Source of the DNA: CAKRJP01 sp963597615
GTDB taxonomy: Bacteria; Bacillota; Clostridia; Lachnospirales; Lachnospiraceae
DNA length: 41,748 nt
Direction: 5' to 3'
Assembly: GCA_963597615.1 (NCBI GenBank)
Contig: CAVBQS010000054.1
Coordinates: 1-41,748, forward strand
Positions 26,942-35,653 of this stretch are shown here, piece after piece. The translations under genes and the position numbers were made by a program. Within the stretch, counting starts at the first letter, position 1; each line of letters opens with the position of its first letter. The notes under the pieces are model-generated. The model was not told the DNA's origin. It did no database searches and was given only the letters and a program-made list of their open reading frames with translations.

Positions 26942-28498
26942 ATGAAAGGTTTAAAAAAAGCATTTGCAGGTGTTGTATGTGGCTTAACCTTACTGGCTGC
27001 ACTTCCTGTACAAGTTTTTGCGGCGGATGGAACTATTGCATTTTCCGATCCGGAAACAGCAGTAGGGGATAATTTTGATGTAAAAGTGGCAGTGGACACT
27101 ACTTCAGAGAATATTGGAGATGTGGAACTTACCATCAATTATGATAGTAATTATTTAAGATATGATTCCGGAGACAGTGGAGTTACAAAGGAATCTGACG
27201 GTACCTTGAAGTATGTAGGAACCGGAAGCAGTACAGAACTAAAATTTGTAGTTACCTTCCAAGCTTTGCAGCAGGGAAGTTCCCAGATTACCTTGGCTTC
27301 TTATAACGTAACTGGAAGTACTTCCGGTGCAGCCCTTTCTTTGGAAGAGGGAAGCGGAGCTGTTACCATTGCAGAGGGAGATGCTTCAAAAATCACTACA
27401 GAGTCTTCTTCTAGTGCCAGCAAGGCTACAGATGGAGACGGCGTTGAGATTACTATTGACGGAGAAAAGTATACTCTTTCCAGTGAATTTGCAGACAATG
27501 ATATACCAACCGGTTTCTCAGTGACAAATGTTCAATATGAAGGGGCACAGCGCACCATGATTACAAATGAAGGTGCCACTGTTTATTTGGCATATTTGTT
27601 TAATTCTGATGGAGTTGGAGATTTCTATTACTATAATAGCGAGGATGCAACATTCTCAAAATGTGCACAGATTGCTATTTCCAGTGATACTACTATTACA
27701 GTGTATAACGCAAACGATGTTACAGTTCCAGATAATTATAAGTCCACAACCTTGACTATTGATGGAAAGGAATTTTCTATCTGGCAGGATCCCAATGCCT
27801 CCGATTATTACCTTCTCTATGCAGTAGGAAAAGATGGAACCAAGGGATTCTACCGTTATGATTCTACACAGGGAACCTATCAGCGTTTTGACCCTACAGA
27901 TACAGCAAACGCCAGCTCTTCAAACAGTAAGTCTTCTGGAAAAGCTTCTGGAGTCCTTGGAAAGATAAAGAATGTTGTAAATGGTTATTTCACAGCTATT
28001 TTTGTAATCGTTACTGTACTTTTTGTTCTTCTTTTGATTCGCCTTATTGTAGTTAGAGTAAAACTTCGCAATAGAGATATTGAGCTTGACGATATCTATG
28101 ACAAGTATGGAATCGATGAGGATGAAGAGGAAGCTCCAGCGCCAAAAAAGAAAGAAAAGAAAGAGAAGAAAGCAAAAAAAGGCAAAAAAGCAAGAATTGA
28201 TGATACTTCTGAGGGACCAGCAGTGAGAAAACCTCAAAAGACAGCCCAGTTTGAATTTACCGAAGATTTCGGAGAATTGGACTATGAGGATGATTTTGAA
28301 GAAGATGACTACGAAGAAGATGACTATGATGACGATGTAGACTACTATGAGGAAGAGGAAGGCTACGACGATTACGAGGATGATGAGGAAGAAGGTATCA
28401 TCGATGACTTAGATGATCTTTTGGAGGAATCACCCAAAAAGAAACGTGGTCATATTGAAGATGATGACACATTCAAAATTAATTTTGTAGATTTATAA
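26942..28498 (+). CDS. Cohesin-like, single-span surface protein with acidic cytoplasmic tail
   Basis: The 518-residue protein has a signal peptide (cleavage after VFA, residue 27). A beta-rich domain of about 30-145 reads like a cohesin domain, with AVGDNFDVKVAV, ELTINYDSNYL and EEGSGAVTI. A Ser-rich linker and a second beta region (about 165-320) with two related segments on TLTIDGKEF-like cores follow. A membrane span lies near 347-370. The cytoplasmic part has a Lys-rich block near 400-420 and then a tail extremely rich in Asp, Glu and Tyr (about 437-490). No cellulosome enzymes are nearby, so the cohesin fold probably serves envelope protein contacts. It lies 14 bases after LCP 2 in the same transcription unit. 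Confidence 0.82.
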   Translation: MKGLKKAFAGVVCGLTLLAALPVQVFAADGTIAFSDPETAVGDNFDVKVAVDTTSENIGDVELTINYDSNYLRYDSGDSGVTKESDGTLKYVGTGSSTELKFVVTFQALQQGSSQITLASYNVTGSTSGAALSLEEGSGAVTIAEGDASKITTESSSSASKATDGDGVEITIDGEKYTLSSEFADNDIPTGFSVTNVQYEGAQRTMITNEGATVYLAYLFNSDGVGDFYYYNSEDATFSKCAQIAISSDTTITVYNANDVTVPDNYKSTTLTIDGKEFSIWQDPNASDYYLLYAVGKDGTKGFYRYDSTQGTYQRFDPTDTANASSSNSKSSGKASGVLGKIKNVVNGYFTAIFVIVTVLFVLLLIRLIVVRVKLRNRDIELDDIYDKYGIDEDEEEAPAPKKKEKKEKKAKKGKKARIDDTSEGPAVRKPQKTAQFEFTEDFGELDYEDDFEEDDYEEDDYDDDVDYYEEEEGYDDYEDDEEEGIIDDLDDLLEESPKKKRGHIEDDDTFKINFVDL

Positions 28499-28512
28499 GA
28501 AGATAAGATAAG

Positions 28513-28546
28513 GGAGAATGCGAAGAATGCATTCTCCTGTTCTTTA
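28513..28546 (+). terminator. Intrinsic terminator after the cohesin-like gene
   Basis: GGAGAATGC / GCATTCTCC with a 7-base loop is followed by TGTTCTTTATTT. The stem is good but the T-tract is interrupted. Confidence 0.65.
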
Positions 28547-28581
28547 TTTAAAGAATAACCCTTATGAAATAATGAAAAAAG

Positions 28582-28610
28582 TTGCCAGTGTTTCTTGCCT
28601 GGGGTATAAT
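28582..28610 (+). promoter_or_regulatory. Promoter of the prmA-rsmE-nifS-thiI operon
   Basis: -35 TTGCCA (28582-28587) and a perfect -10 TATAAT (28605-28610) are separated by 17 bases. The leader to prmA is about 80 bases and shows no strong hairpin. Confidence 0.85.
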
Positions 28611-28698
28611 GATTTTTGGCTTAAGTGAATTTTATAAAAGGGGTTAATTCCCTCTTGATTTAGATGATTTGTAAATAAAGATTTAAGGAGACTTGCAT

Positions 28699-29652
28699 AT
28701 GAAGTGGAATCAATTTCGATTAAAAACAACGACGGAAGCAGAGGATATTGTCAGCAGTATGTTGGCAGATCTCGGGATTGAGGGAGTGCAGATTGAGGAT
28801 AAAGTCCCCCTTACTCAGTCGGACAAGGAGCAGATGTTTGTAGATATTTTACCTGATATTCCAAAGGATGACGGAGTGGCTTATCTGACCTTTTATTTAG
28901 ACCCTGAGGTAGATGCAGGGGCTATGCTTCTTCAGGTAAGAAATGAGTTGGAAGAAATGAGATCTTACGTAGATGTAGGAGAATGTACCATTGAGGAGTC
29001 TGAAACTGAGGACCTTGATTGGGTAAACAACTGGAAGAAGTATTTCCATCAGTTTTACATTGACGACATTTTGGTGATTCCATCCTGGGAGCAGGTAGAG
29101 CCAAAGGATAGTGACAAGATGGTGATTCACATTGATCCAGGAACTGCCTTTGGAACAGGAATGCATGAGACTACCCAGCTTTGTATCCGCCAGTTAAAGA
29201 AATATGTAAAGCCTGGAATGGAAATTCTGGATGTGGGATGCGGAAGCGGAATTCTTGGAATGCTAGCTTTGAAGTTTGGAGCAGGACATTCGGTAGGAAC
29301 AGATTTAGATCCCTGTGCCATTGACGCTACCCATGAGAATATGGAAGTGAATGGAATTGCAAAAGACCAGTATGAGGTTATGATTGGAAATATTATAGAC
29401 GATAAAGCTGTTCAGGATCAGGTAGGCTATGAGAAATATGATGTTGTGGCGGCCAACATTCTGGCTGATGTTCTAGTGTCTCTTACACCAGTGGTATTAA
29501 ACCATATGAAAACAGGAGCAATCTATATTACCAGTGGAATCATTGAAGAGAAAGAAGAAACTGTAGTGGAAGCTGTGAAGGCTGCAGGGTTAGAAGTCTT
29601 GGAAGTTCACCATCAGGGAGAATGGGTTTCTGTAACAGCCAGAAAGAATTAG
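28699..29652 (+). CDS. prmA: Ribosomal protein L11 methyltransferase
   Basis: PrmA trimethylates ribosomal protein L11 with SAM. I place the start at the ATG at 28699, 8 bases after AAGGAG. A TTG two codons earlier is in frame. The 317-residue product has the N-terminal L11-binding domain (about 1-100), the GTAFGTGMHETT loop, SAM motif I DVGCGSGILGM near 177 and the catalytic-region NILADVL near 255. The rsmE gene follows after 9 bases, as in many Firmicutes. Confidence 0.96.
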   Translation: MKWNQFRLKTTTEAEDIVSSMLADLGIEGVQIEDKVPLTQSDKEQMFVDILPDIPKDDGVAYLTFYLDPEVDAGAMLLQVRNELEEMRSYVDVGECTIEESETEDLDWVNNWKKYFHQFYIDDILVIPSWEQVEPKDSDKMVIHIDPGTAFGTGMHETTQLCIRQLKKYVKPGMEILDVGCGSGILGMLALKFGAGHSVGTDLDPCAIDATHENMEVNGIAKDQYEVMIGNIIDDKAVQDQVGYEKYDVVAANILADVLVSLTPVVLNHMKTGAIYITSGIIEEKEETVVEAVKAAGLEVLEVHHQGEWVSVTARKN

Positions 29653-29661
29653 GAGCAAAGA

Positions 29662-30399
29662 ATGCAGCATTTTTTTGTAACGCCAGATCAGGTTCAGGAA
29701 GATAGAATCTGCATAACAGGTTCAGATGTGAACCATATGAAAAATGTTCTTAGGATGCATATTGGGGAGCAGGTTACCATTAACGATGGCAACAACATTA
29801 GCTATCTGTGTACAGTAGAAAGCTATCAGGAGGACTTGGCCATTCTGCATATAGAAGAACAGCAAATGACAGATACAGAGCTTTCCTCTCGCATTTATCT
29901 TTTCCAGGGTCTGCCAAAGCAGGATAAAATGGAGCTAATCGTTCAAAAGGCAGTAGAGCTTGGAGTTTATGAAGTGGTCCCAGTGGCTACTAAGCGGGCA
30001 GTGGTAAAGCTAGATGAAAAGAAAGCTTTAAAGAAAGTTGCCAGATGGCAGCAAATAGCAGAGAGCGCAGCAAAGCAGGCGGCAAGAGGATATATTCCAA
30101 GGGTTCGCGAGGTGATGACTTACAAGGATGCCCTTGCCTATGCAAAAGATTTAGATGTGGTATTGATTCCCTATGAGTTGGCAGAAGAAATGAAAGAAAC
30201 CAAAGAAATTATAGAGAGTATTCTCCCTGGGCAGTCCATAGGTATTTTTATTGGTCCAGAAGGAGGCTTTGAGGTGGAGGAAGTGGAAACTGCCATTTCT
30301 ATGGGTGCAAAGTCTATTACCTTAGGAAAACGAATCCTTCGTACAGAGACTGCAGGCCTTACCACTTTGTCTGTGTTAATGTTCCATCTGGAGCAATGA
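29662..30399 (+). CDS. rsmE: 16S rRNA m3U1498 methyltransferase
   Basis: RsmE is a SPOUT-class methyltransferase that modifies U1498 in the decoding centre of 16S rRNA. The 245-residue protein has the N-terminal PUA-like domain starting MQHFFV. The C-terminal trefoil-knot motifs are IGPEGGF near 195 and LGKRILRTETAGL near 222, which bind SAM. It is translated 9 bases after prmA behind AGGAG. Confidence 0.96.
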   Translation: MQHFFVTPDQVQEDRICITGSDVNHMKNVLRMHIGEQVTINDGNNISYLCTVESYQEDLAILHIEEQQMTDTELSSRIYLFQGLPKQDKMELIVQKAVELGVYEVVPVATKRAVVKLDEKKALKKVARWQQIAESAAKQAARGYIPRVREVMTYKDALAYAKDLDVVLIPYELAEEMKETKEIIESILPGQSIGIFIGPEGGFEVEEVETAISMGAKSITLGKRILRTETAGLTTLSVLMFHLEQ

Positions 30400-30455
30400 G
30401 TTTTCGAGTCGCTGTCATGTTAGAAAGAATAATAATGTAGATGTGGAGTTGAATC

Positions 30456-31616
30456 ATGAAGGAAATCTATTTAGATAATTCTGCCACAACCAAAGCTTAT
30501 GAAGAAGTAGGGGACCTGGTTAAAAAGGTTATGTGTCAAGATTACGGCAATCCATCTTCTTTGCATATGAAGGGTGTGGAGGGAGAAAAATATATTAAAG
30601 ATGCAAAGGCAATATTTGCTAAGATTCTAAAGGCCCAGGAAAAGGAGATTTATTTCACTTCTGGAGGAACAGAAAGCGATAATCTGGCTCTGATTGGAGC
30701 GGCTAGAGCTAACAAAAGAGCCGGAAAACATTTGATTACGTCTTCGATTGAACATCCGGCTATTTTAAATACCATGGCCTACCTTGAACAGGAAGAGGGA
30801 TATAGAGTGACCTATCTTCCGGTAGATGAGACGGGACGAATTTCTTTGGAGGCTTTAAAAGAGGCTCTCTGTGAAGATACCATCTTAGTATCTGTCATGT
30901 ATGTGAATAACGAGATTGGTTCGGTGCAGCCTATTGAGGAAGCTGTCTCTATAGTGAAAGAATATAATCCGCAGATTCTCTTTCACGTAGATGCAGTCCA
31001 GGGCTTTGGTAAATATAAGATTCATCCTAAGAAGCTGGGAGTGGATTTAATGTCCATCAGCGGCCATAAGATCCACGGTCCTAAGGGAACTGGGGTTTTA
31101 TATATTGGAGAAAAAGTAAAAATAAAGCCTATCATCTTCGGAGGGGAACAGCAAAGAAATATCCGGTCTGGAACTGAAAATGTGCCGGGAATTGCAGGAA
31201 TCGGTTTGGCTGCAGAATTGATCTATAAAGATTTTGATACAAAGATTCATAATATGAGGGAGCTCAAGGATTATTTCTTGGAAGGCCTTGAAAAAATCCC
31301 TGAGACGAAAATACATGGACTTAAGGATGAATCTTCGGCCCCTCACATTATCAGTGTGGGATTTGCAGGAGTTCGAAGTGAGGTCTTACTGCATGCTCTG
31401 GAAGATAAGGACATCTATGTGTCTTCTGGTTCGGCCTGTGCTTCCAACCATCCAGGAATCAGCGGGGTCTTAAAGGGAATCGGAACTGGCCAGGAATATT
31501 TGGATTCTACCCTGAGATTTAGCATATCAGAATTCACCACCCGGGAAGAGATTGACGAGACTTTAGACATTCTATATAATATAGTACCGATGCTTCGGAA
31601 ATATACGAGACATTAG
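30456..31616 (+). CDS. Cysteine desulfurase partnered with ThiI
   Basis: This PLP enzyme takes sulfur from cysteine as an enzyme persulfide. The 386-residue NifS/IscS-family protein has YLDNSATT at the start, the PLP lysine Lys205 in SGHKIHGPKG, and the catalytic Cys328 in SSGSACAS. thiI follows 17 bases later. In Bacillus subtilis a similar pair (NifZ-ThiI) supplies sulfur for 4-thiouridine in tRNA, and the rhodanese-less ThiI here makes the same dedicated pairing likely. No iscU lies nearby, so Fe-S assembly is a weaker guess. TGGAG precedes the ATG. Confidence 0.94.
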   Translation: MKEIYLDNSATTKAYEEVGDLVKKVMCQDYGNPSSLHMKGVEGEKYIKDAKAIFAKILKAQEKEIYFTSGGTESDNLALIGAARANKRAGKHLITSSIEHPAILNTMAYLEQEEGYRVTYLPVDETGRISLEALKEALCEDTILVSVMYVNNEIGSVQPIEEAVSIVKEYNPQILFHVDAVQGFGKYKIHPKKLGVDLMSISGHKIHGPKGTGVLYIGEKVKIKPIIFGGEQQRNIRSGTENVPGIAGIGLAAELIYKDFDTKIHNMRELKDYFLEGLEKIPETKIHGLKDESSAPHIISVGFAGVRSEVLLHALEDKDIYVSSGSACASNHPGISGVLKGIGTGQEYLDSTLRFSISEFTTREEIDETLDILYNIVPMLRKYTRH

Positions 31617-31633
31617 GTGAAGGAGAATTTTAA

Positions 31634-32815
31634 ATGAGATTTCATACATTTTTATTAAAATACGGAGAGATCGGTATCAAGGGAAAGAACCGATATCTTT
31701 TTGAAGATGCCCTGGTGCGTCAGGTTCGCTATGCCTTAAAGGATGTGGAGGGAGAGTTTGACGTCCACAAGTCCCAAGCAAGGATCTATGTTGATTGCCA
31801 GGGGGACTACGATTATGAAGATACAGTAGAACATCTTACCAGAGTCTTTGGTTTGGTAGGAATCTGCCCTGTTGTCCGTATGGAGGATAAGGGATTTGAC
31901 CAGCTAAAGAAAGATGTAGTGGCTTATATGGATGAGATGTATCCAGACAAGAATCTTACCTTTAAGGTGGAGTCCCGCCGGGCAAGAAAATCTTATCCAA
32001 AGAATTCTATGGAGATTAACTGCGATTTAGGAGAGGCTATTTTAGAGGCGTTTCCAGAGACTAAGGTGGATGTGCACCATCCCCAGGTAATGTTAAACGT
32101 AGAAGTTCGTAATGAGATTTATGTATACTCTCAGATTATCCCAGGAGCAGGTGGTATGCCTGTGGGAACCAATGGAAGTGCCATGCTTTTATTGTCTGGA
32201 GGAATCGACAGCCCAGTGGCAGGTTATATGATTTCTAAGAGAGGTGTGGCTTTGGAAGCTACTTATTTCCATGCGCCGCCTTATACCAGTGAAAGAGCAA
32301 AGCAAAAGGTTATTGACCTGGCAAAGATTGTGGCAAGATATTCTGGACCTATCAAGCTTCATGTCGTGAATTTTACAGACATTCAGCTATATATCTATGA
32401 GAAATGTCCTCATGATGAATTGACCATTATTATGAGACGCTATATGATGCGGATTGCAGAGCATTTTGCAAAGAAGGATGGATGTCTGGGACTGATTACA
32501 GGAGAGAGTATCGGCCAGGTAGCCAGCCAGACCATGCAAAGTCTTGCAGCCACCAACGATGTGTGTACCATGCCAGTCTATCGTCCGGTGATTGGATTTG
32601 ATAAACAGGAAATTGTGGATATTTCTGAAAAGATTGATACTTATGAGACATCCATTCAGCCTTATGAGGATTGCTGTACCATTTTCGTGGCAAAGCACCC
32701 GGTAACAAAGCCTAACATTGAGGTGATTCGCCGTTCTGAGGAAAATCTTTCAGAGGATATTGACCGCCTGATGCAGGAGGCCTTGGACACAGTTGAGATT
32801 ATAGAAGTGAAATAG
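31634..32815 (+). CDS. thiI: tRNA 4-thiouridine synthase, short form
   Basis: ThiI adenylates U8 of tRNA and replaces its oxygen by sulfur; some forms also feed thiazole synthesis. The 393-residue protein has an N-terminal ferredoxin-like and THUMP region (about 1-165) and a PP-loop ATPase with LLSGGIDSPVAGYM near 186-199. The C-terminal rhodanese domain of the E. coli enzyme (482 residues) is absent, as in many Firmicutes, so sulfur must come straight from the desulfurase encoded upstream. It ends the prmA operon at a strong terminator. Confidence 0.96.
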   Translation: MRFHTFLLKYGEIGIKGKNRYLFEDALVRQVRYALKDVEGEFDVHKSQARIYVDCQGDYDYEDTVEHLTRVFGLVGICPVVRMEDKGFDQLKKDVVAYMDEMYPDKNLTFKVESRRARKSYPKNSMEINCDLGEAILEAFPETKVDVHHPQVMLNVEVRNEIYVYSQIIPGAGGMPVGTNGSAMLLLSGGIDSPVAGYMISKRGVALEATYFHAPPYTSERAKQKVIDLAKIVARYSGPIKLHVVNFTDIQLYIYEKCPHDELTIIMRRYMMRIAEHFAKKDGCLGLITGESIGQVASQTMQSLAATNDVCTMPVYRPVIGFDKQEIVDISEKIDTYETSIQPYEDCCTIFVAKHPVTKPNIEVIRRSEENLSEDIDRLMQEALDTVEIIEVK

Positions 32816-32844
32816 AGAGACAAAAGAGAAATAATGAAAATAAT

Positions 32845-32880
32845 AAAAGGTCAGATGAAAACATCTGACCTTTTAAAAAA
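32845..32880. terminator. Bidirectional terminator between thiI and the HPr-like gene
   Basis: A perfect 13-base stem AAAAGGTCAGATG / CATCTGACCTTTT with an AAAA loop lies between two convergent genes. T-rich flanks on both strands let it serve both. Confidence 0.9.
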
Positions 32881-32893
32881 CTAGTAAAAATAA

Positions 32894-33148
32894 TTAAGCT
32901 TCAGAATCTTCTGACTCAACAATATATGGCTGAAGTTTCTCTAAAAGAGCATCTAACTCGCCATTCTCCTCGTGGATAATAGCTGTGATAGGTTCTAACA
33001 GATTCAAACTGAAGATACCCATAATAGACTTTCCATCAACAGTATATCTTCCCTGAACAAGGTCGATATCAGAATCGAATGGAAGCAGGTCGCGGTTGAA
33101 AGAATTAACCTTTGCGATGGTATTTACTAAAATTTTGATTTTTTTCAT
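32894..33148 (-). CDS. HPr-like protein lacking the catalytic histidine
   Basis: This 84-residue protein has the HPr fold signature in its second half: DGKSIMGIFSLNL (residues 39-51) matches the Ser46 region of HPr, with Ser41 in place of Ser46. Where HPr has GxHARPA it reads KVNSFNRD (13-20), with no histidine. It therefore cannot carry phosphate in the PTS but could still be a target of HPr kinase/phosphorylase. The nearest known parallel is Bacillus Crh, which has Gln instead of His15 and acts only with CcpA. AGGAGG lies 8 bases before the ATG on the minus strand. It is a single gene, convergent with thiI and divergent from mtaB. Confidence 0.85.
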   Translation of the reverse strand: MKKIKILVNTIAKVNSFNRDLLPFDSDIDLVQGRYTVDGKSIMGIFSLNLLEPITAIIHEENGELDALLEKLQPYIVESEDSEA

Positions 33149-33306
33149 TGAATAAACCTCCTGTATAGATTTTGTTTCATCTAAATAACATCTTAAAAGT
33201 ATGGCTACTAAAAGTCAAGATTTTATTAAGATGATAGCATTAAGAATTCCTTGGGAAGACATATAAAAGTTCAGGAGATTCATATATAAAAGAGAGGACC
33301 AAAGAA

Positions 33307-34608
33307 ATGAAGAAGGTAGCATTACATAACCTAGGTTGTAAGGTAAATGCTTACGAAACGGAAGCTATGCAGGAAATGCTGGCAAATAACGGATATGAGA
33401 TTGTTCCCTTTAAAGAGGGAGCAGATATTTATATTATTAATACCTGTACTGTAACCAATATTGCAGACCGCAAGTCCAGGCAGATGCTGCACCGGGCTAA
33501 GAAGATGAATGAGAAGGCCCTAGTTGTGGCCTGTGGCTGCTACGTTCAGGCTATGAAGGACCAGGTAGACCCTTGTATTGATATTGTAGTGGGAAACAAT
33601 AAAAAGAAGGATATTGTGGAAATCCTTGCTGAGTATGAGGCTTCGAAGGAACAAGACCAGGTCCAGAATCAAGAAAGCACTTCCATGATTGACATTAATC
33701 AAACGAAAGAGTATGAGGAACTTACCCTGTCCCAGACAGGGGACCACACCAGAGCTTATATTAAGGTACAGGATGGCTGTAATCAGTTTTGCTCTTATTG
33801 CATTATTCCTTATGCAAGAGGTCGCGTGCGAAGCAGGGCCAGAGCCAGTGTGGTGGAGGAAGTAAAGCAGCTGGCAAAAAATGGATACCGGGAAGTAGTG
33901 CTTACTGGAATCCATCTTAGTTCCTATGGAGTGGATATAGATGACCATCTTTTAAATCTTATTGAGGCTATACATGAGGTGGAGGGGATTGATCGTATTC
34001 GTTTGGGATCCTTAGAGCCGAGAATTATTACAGAGGACTTTGCAAAAAGGCTTTCTGAAATGTATAAGATCTGCCCACATTTTCATCTTTCTCTCCAGAG
34101 TGGCTGCAATGCAACACTAAAGCGGATGAACCGTCGTTACAGTGCAGAAGAATACTATGAAAAATGCTGTCTTCTTCGGAAATATTTTAAAAATCCGGCC
34201 CTTACAACGGATGTAATCGTAGGTTTCCCGGGAGAAACAGAGAAAGAATTTGAAGAGTCAAAAGCCTTTGTGGACAAGGTGAATTTCTATGAGACCCACA
34301 TTTTCAAGTATTCCAGAAGAGCAGGCACTGTGGCAGACCGAATGCCAGATCAGATACCGGATCAGATTAAGGCGAAAAGAAGTGCCGAATTGATTGAACT
34401 TGGAAAAAGAAAAAAGCAGGCCTATGAGGAGGCCCTTATTGACACCAGCCAGGAAGTCCTGATTGAGGAGGAAATTCTTCGAGACGGAGAGCTAATTCAG
34501 GTGGGGCATACCAAGGAGTATGTTAAAATTGGCAGTAAATTTACTGAAAATGTCGTAAATAAGATCGTAAATGTACAAATTGAAAAACACAATCAAATAA
34601 TCGATTGA
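33307..34608 (+). CDS. mtaB: tRNA N6-threonylcarbamoyladenosine methylthiotransferase
   Basis: MtaB adds a methylthio group to t6A37 of tRNA by radical SAM chemistry. The 433-residue protein has the N-terminal UPF0004 domain with cluster cysteines Cys11, Cys47 and Cys78. The radical SAM triad Cys158-x3-Cys162-x2-Cys165 lies in CNQFCSYC, and the C-terminal TRAM-like end is short. The HNLGCKVNAYE start favours MtaB over MiaB. A run of ireB, ruvX and a DUF1292 gene follows. Confidence 0.93.
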   Translation: MKKVALHNLGCKVNAYETEAMQEMLANNGYEIVPFKEGADIYIINTCTVTNIADRKSRQMLHRAKKMNEKALVVACGCYVQAMKDQVDPCIDIVVGNNKKKDIVEILAEYEASKEQDQVQNQESTSMIDINQTKEYEELTLSQTGDHTRAYIKVQDGCNQFCSYCIIPYARGRVRSRARASVVEEVKQLAKNGYREVVLTGIHLSSYGVDIDDHLLNLIEAIHEVEGIDRIRLGSLEPRIITEDFAKRLSEMYKICPHFHLSLQSGCNATLKRMNRRYSAEEYYEKCCLLRKYFKNPALTTDVIVGFPGETEKEFEESKAFVDKVNFYETHIFKYSRRAGTVADRMPDQIPDQIKAKRSAELIELGKRKKQAYEEALIDTSQEVLIEEEILRDGELIQVGHTKEYVKIGSKFTENVVNKIVNVQIEKHNQIID

Positions 34609-34663
34609 ATTTTCATTTATGATGGAGTAGAATAAATAAGAAATAAACTAGGAGGATGTAAAG

Positions 34664-34927
34664 ATGAAGGATTTAGGTAGTACCCAATTTTTTCAAGTGG
34701 AAAGCGGCCCTCAGATTTCGGCAAAGGACATCCTTGAGATCGTATACAAAGCGTTAAGTGAGAAGGGATACAATCCGGTGAGTCAGATCGTTGGTTACAT
34801 TATGTCCGGAGACCCGACTTATATCACCAGCCATAATGGTGCAAGAAGCCTTATCAGCAAGATGGAACGAGATGAACTTGTAGAAGAGATGCTAAAGACC
34901 TATATTGAGCACAACGATTGGGCATAG
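34664..34927 (+). CDS. ireB: IreB family regulatory phosphoprotein
   Basis: IreB is a small cytoplasmic protein, first studied in Enterococcus faecalis, where the PASTA kinase IreK phosphorylates its N-terminal threonines and it affects cephalosporin resistance. The 87-residue product has the family core KGYNPVSQIVGYIMSGDP (34-51) and ends in the conserved ERDELVEEML helix. A threonine at position 7 could be the phosphosite. AGGAGG is before the ATG. The order ireB-ruvX-DUF1292 is the same as in Bacillus. Confidence 0.94.
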   Translation: MKDLGSTQFFQVESGPQISAKDILEIVYKALSEKGYNPVSQIVGYIMSGDPTYITSHNGARSLISKMERDELVEEMLKTYIEHNDWA

Positions 34928-34931
34928 ACAC

Positions 34932-35360
34932 ATGAGAATTATGGGATTGGATTATGGATCTAAGACAGTAGGCGTTGCTATCTCGGATCCATTGGAAATT
35001 ACAGCGCAGGCAATTGAAACCATTTGCAGGAAGGATGAGAACAAGCTTCGGAAAACCTGTGCCCGCATCGAAGAGCTGATTGCGGAGTATGAGGTAGGCA
35101 AGATTGTTCTCGGTCTTCCAAAGCATATGAATAACGACATAGGGGATCGAGCAGAGAAGTCTATAGAATTTGGAGAGATGTTAAGGCGTAGAACCGGCTT
35201 GGAAGTGGTTATGTGGGATGAACGCCTCACCACAGTGGAAGCAGAACGGACATTGATCGAGAATAAAGTAAGACGTGAAGACCGCAAGAAGTATATTGAC
35301 AAGATTGCGGCTGTTTTTATATTGCAAGGATATTTAGACTCTTTGGATTCCCATTTGTAG
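34932..35360 (+). CDS. ruvX: RuvX/YqgF family putative RNase H-fold nuclease
   Basis: This family is tied to pre-16S rRNA 5' end processing and to Holliday junction resolution. I use the ATG at 34932, four bases after the ireB stop, because it begins the conserved MRIMGLDYGSKTVGVA motif; a TTG 27 bases earlier would add nothing conserved. The 142-residue protein shows the acidic residue in GLDYG (near 6), LGLPKHMN and the WDERLTT motif near 95. This is full family length. Confidence 0.94.
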   Translation: MRIMGLDYGSKTVGVAISDPLEITAQAIETICRKDENKLRKTCARIEELIAEYEVGKIVLGLPKHMNNDIGDRAEKSIEFGEMLRRRTGLEVVMWDERLTTVEAERTLIENKVRREDRKKYIDKIAAVFILQGYLDSLDSHL

Positions 35361-35385
35361 AATACGACAAAGAGGAGCAAGGGGC

Positions 35386-35646
35386 ATGCAGAAAATCAGT
35401 TTTCAAGGAGAAACTCCGCAGGAGAGTGCGGATCTTTATATTCTGGAACAGACCAGGATTAATGGCGTGAACTATATTTTAGTTACTGACTCGGAGGACG
35501 AGGATGGAGAATGTATGATCATGAAAGATACTGCATCGGATTCGTCTCCGGAAAGCCTCTACGAATTTGTGGAGGATGACATGGAACTTACAGCCATATC
35601 TAAGGTTTTTGAAGAGTTACTTGAGGATATCGATATTGAAAGGTAG
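35386..35646 (+). CDS. DUF1292 family protein
   Basis: This small acidic protein of 86 residues has unknown function. It shows the family pattern of a strand-rich core with NGVNYILVTD and an acidic C-terminus ending DIDIER. It follows ruvX by 25 bases and precedes fur by 7. In Bacillus the homologue (YrzB) sits in the same ireB-ruvX cluster. Confidence 0.85.
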   Translation: MQKISFQGETPQESADLYILEQTRINGVNYILVTDSEDEDGECMIMKDTASDSSPESLYEFVEDDMELTAISKVFEELLEDIDIER

Positions 35647-35653
35647 TTCGGAT

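Noticed and set aside
27920..28237. Lys/Phe-rich reverse frame opposite the cohesin-like gene
   Set aside because: It is the antisense of the Lys-rich and membrane segments, a compositional artefact.
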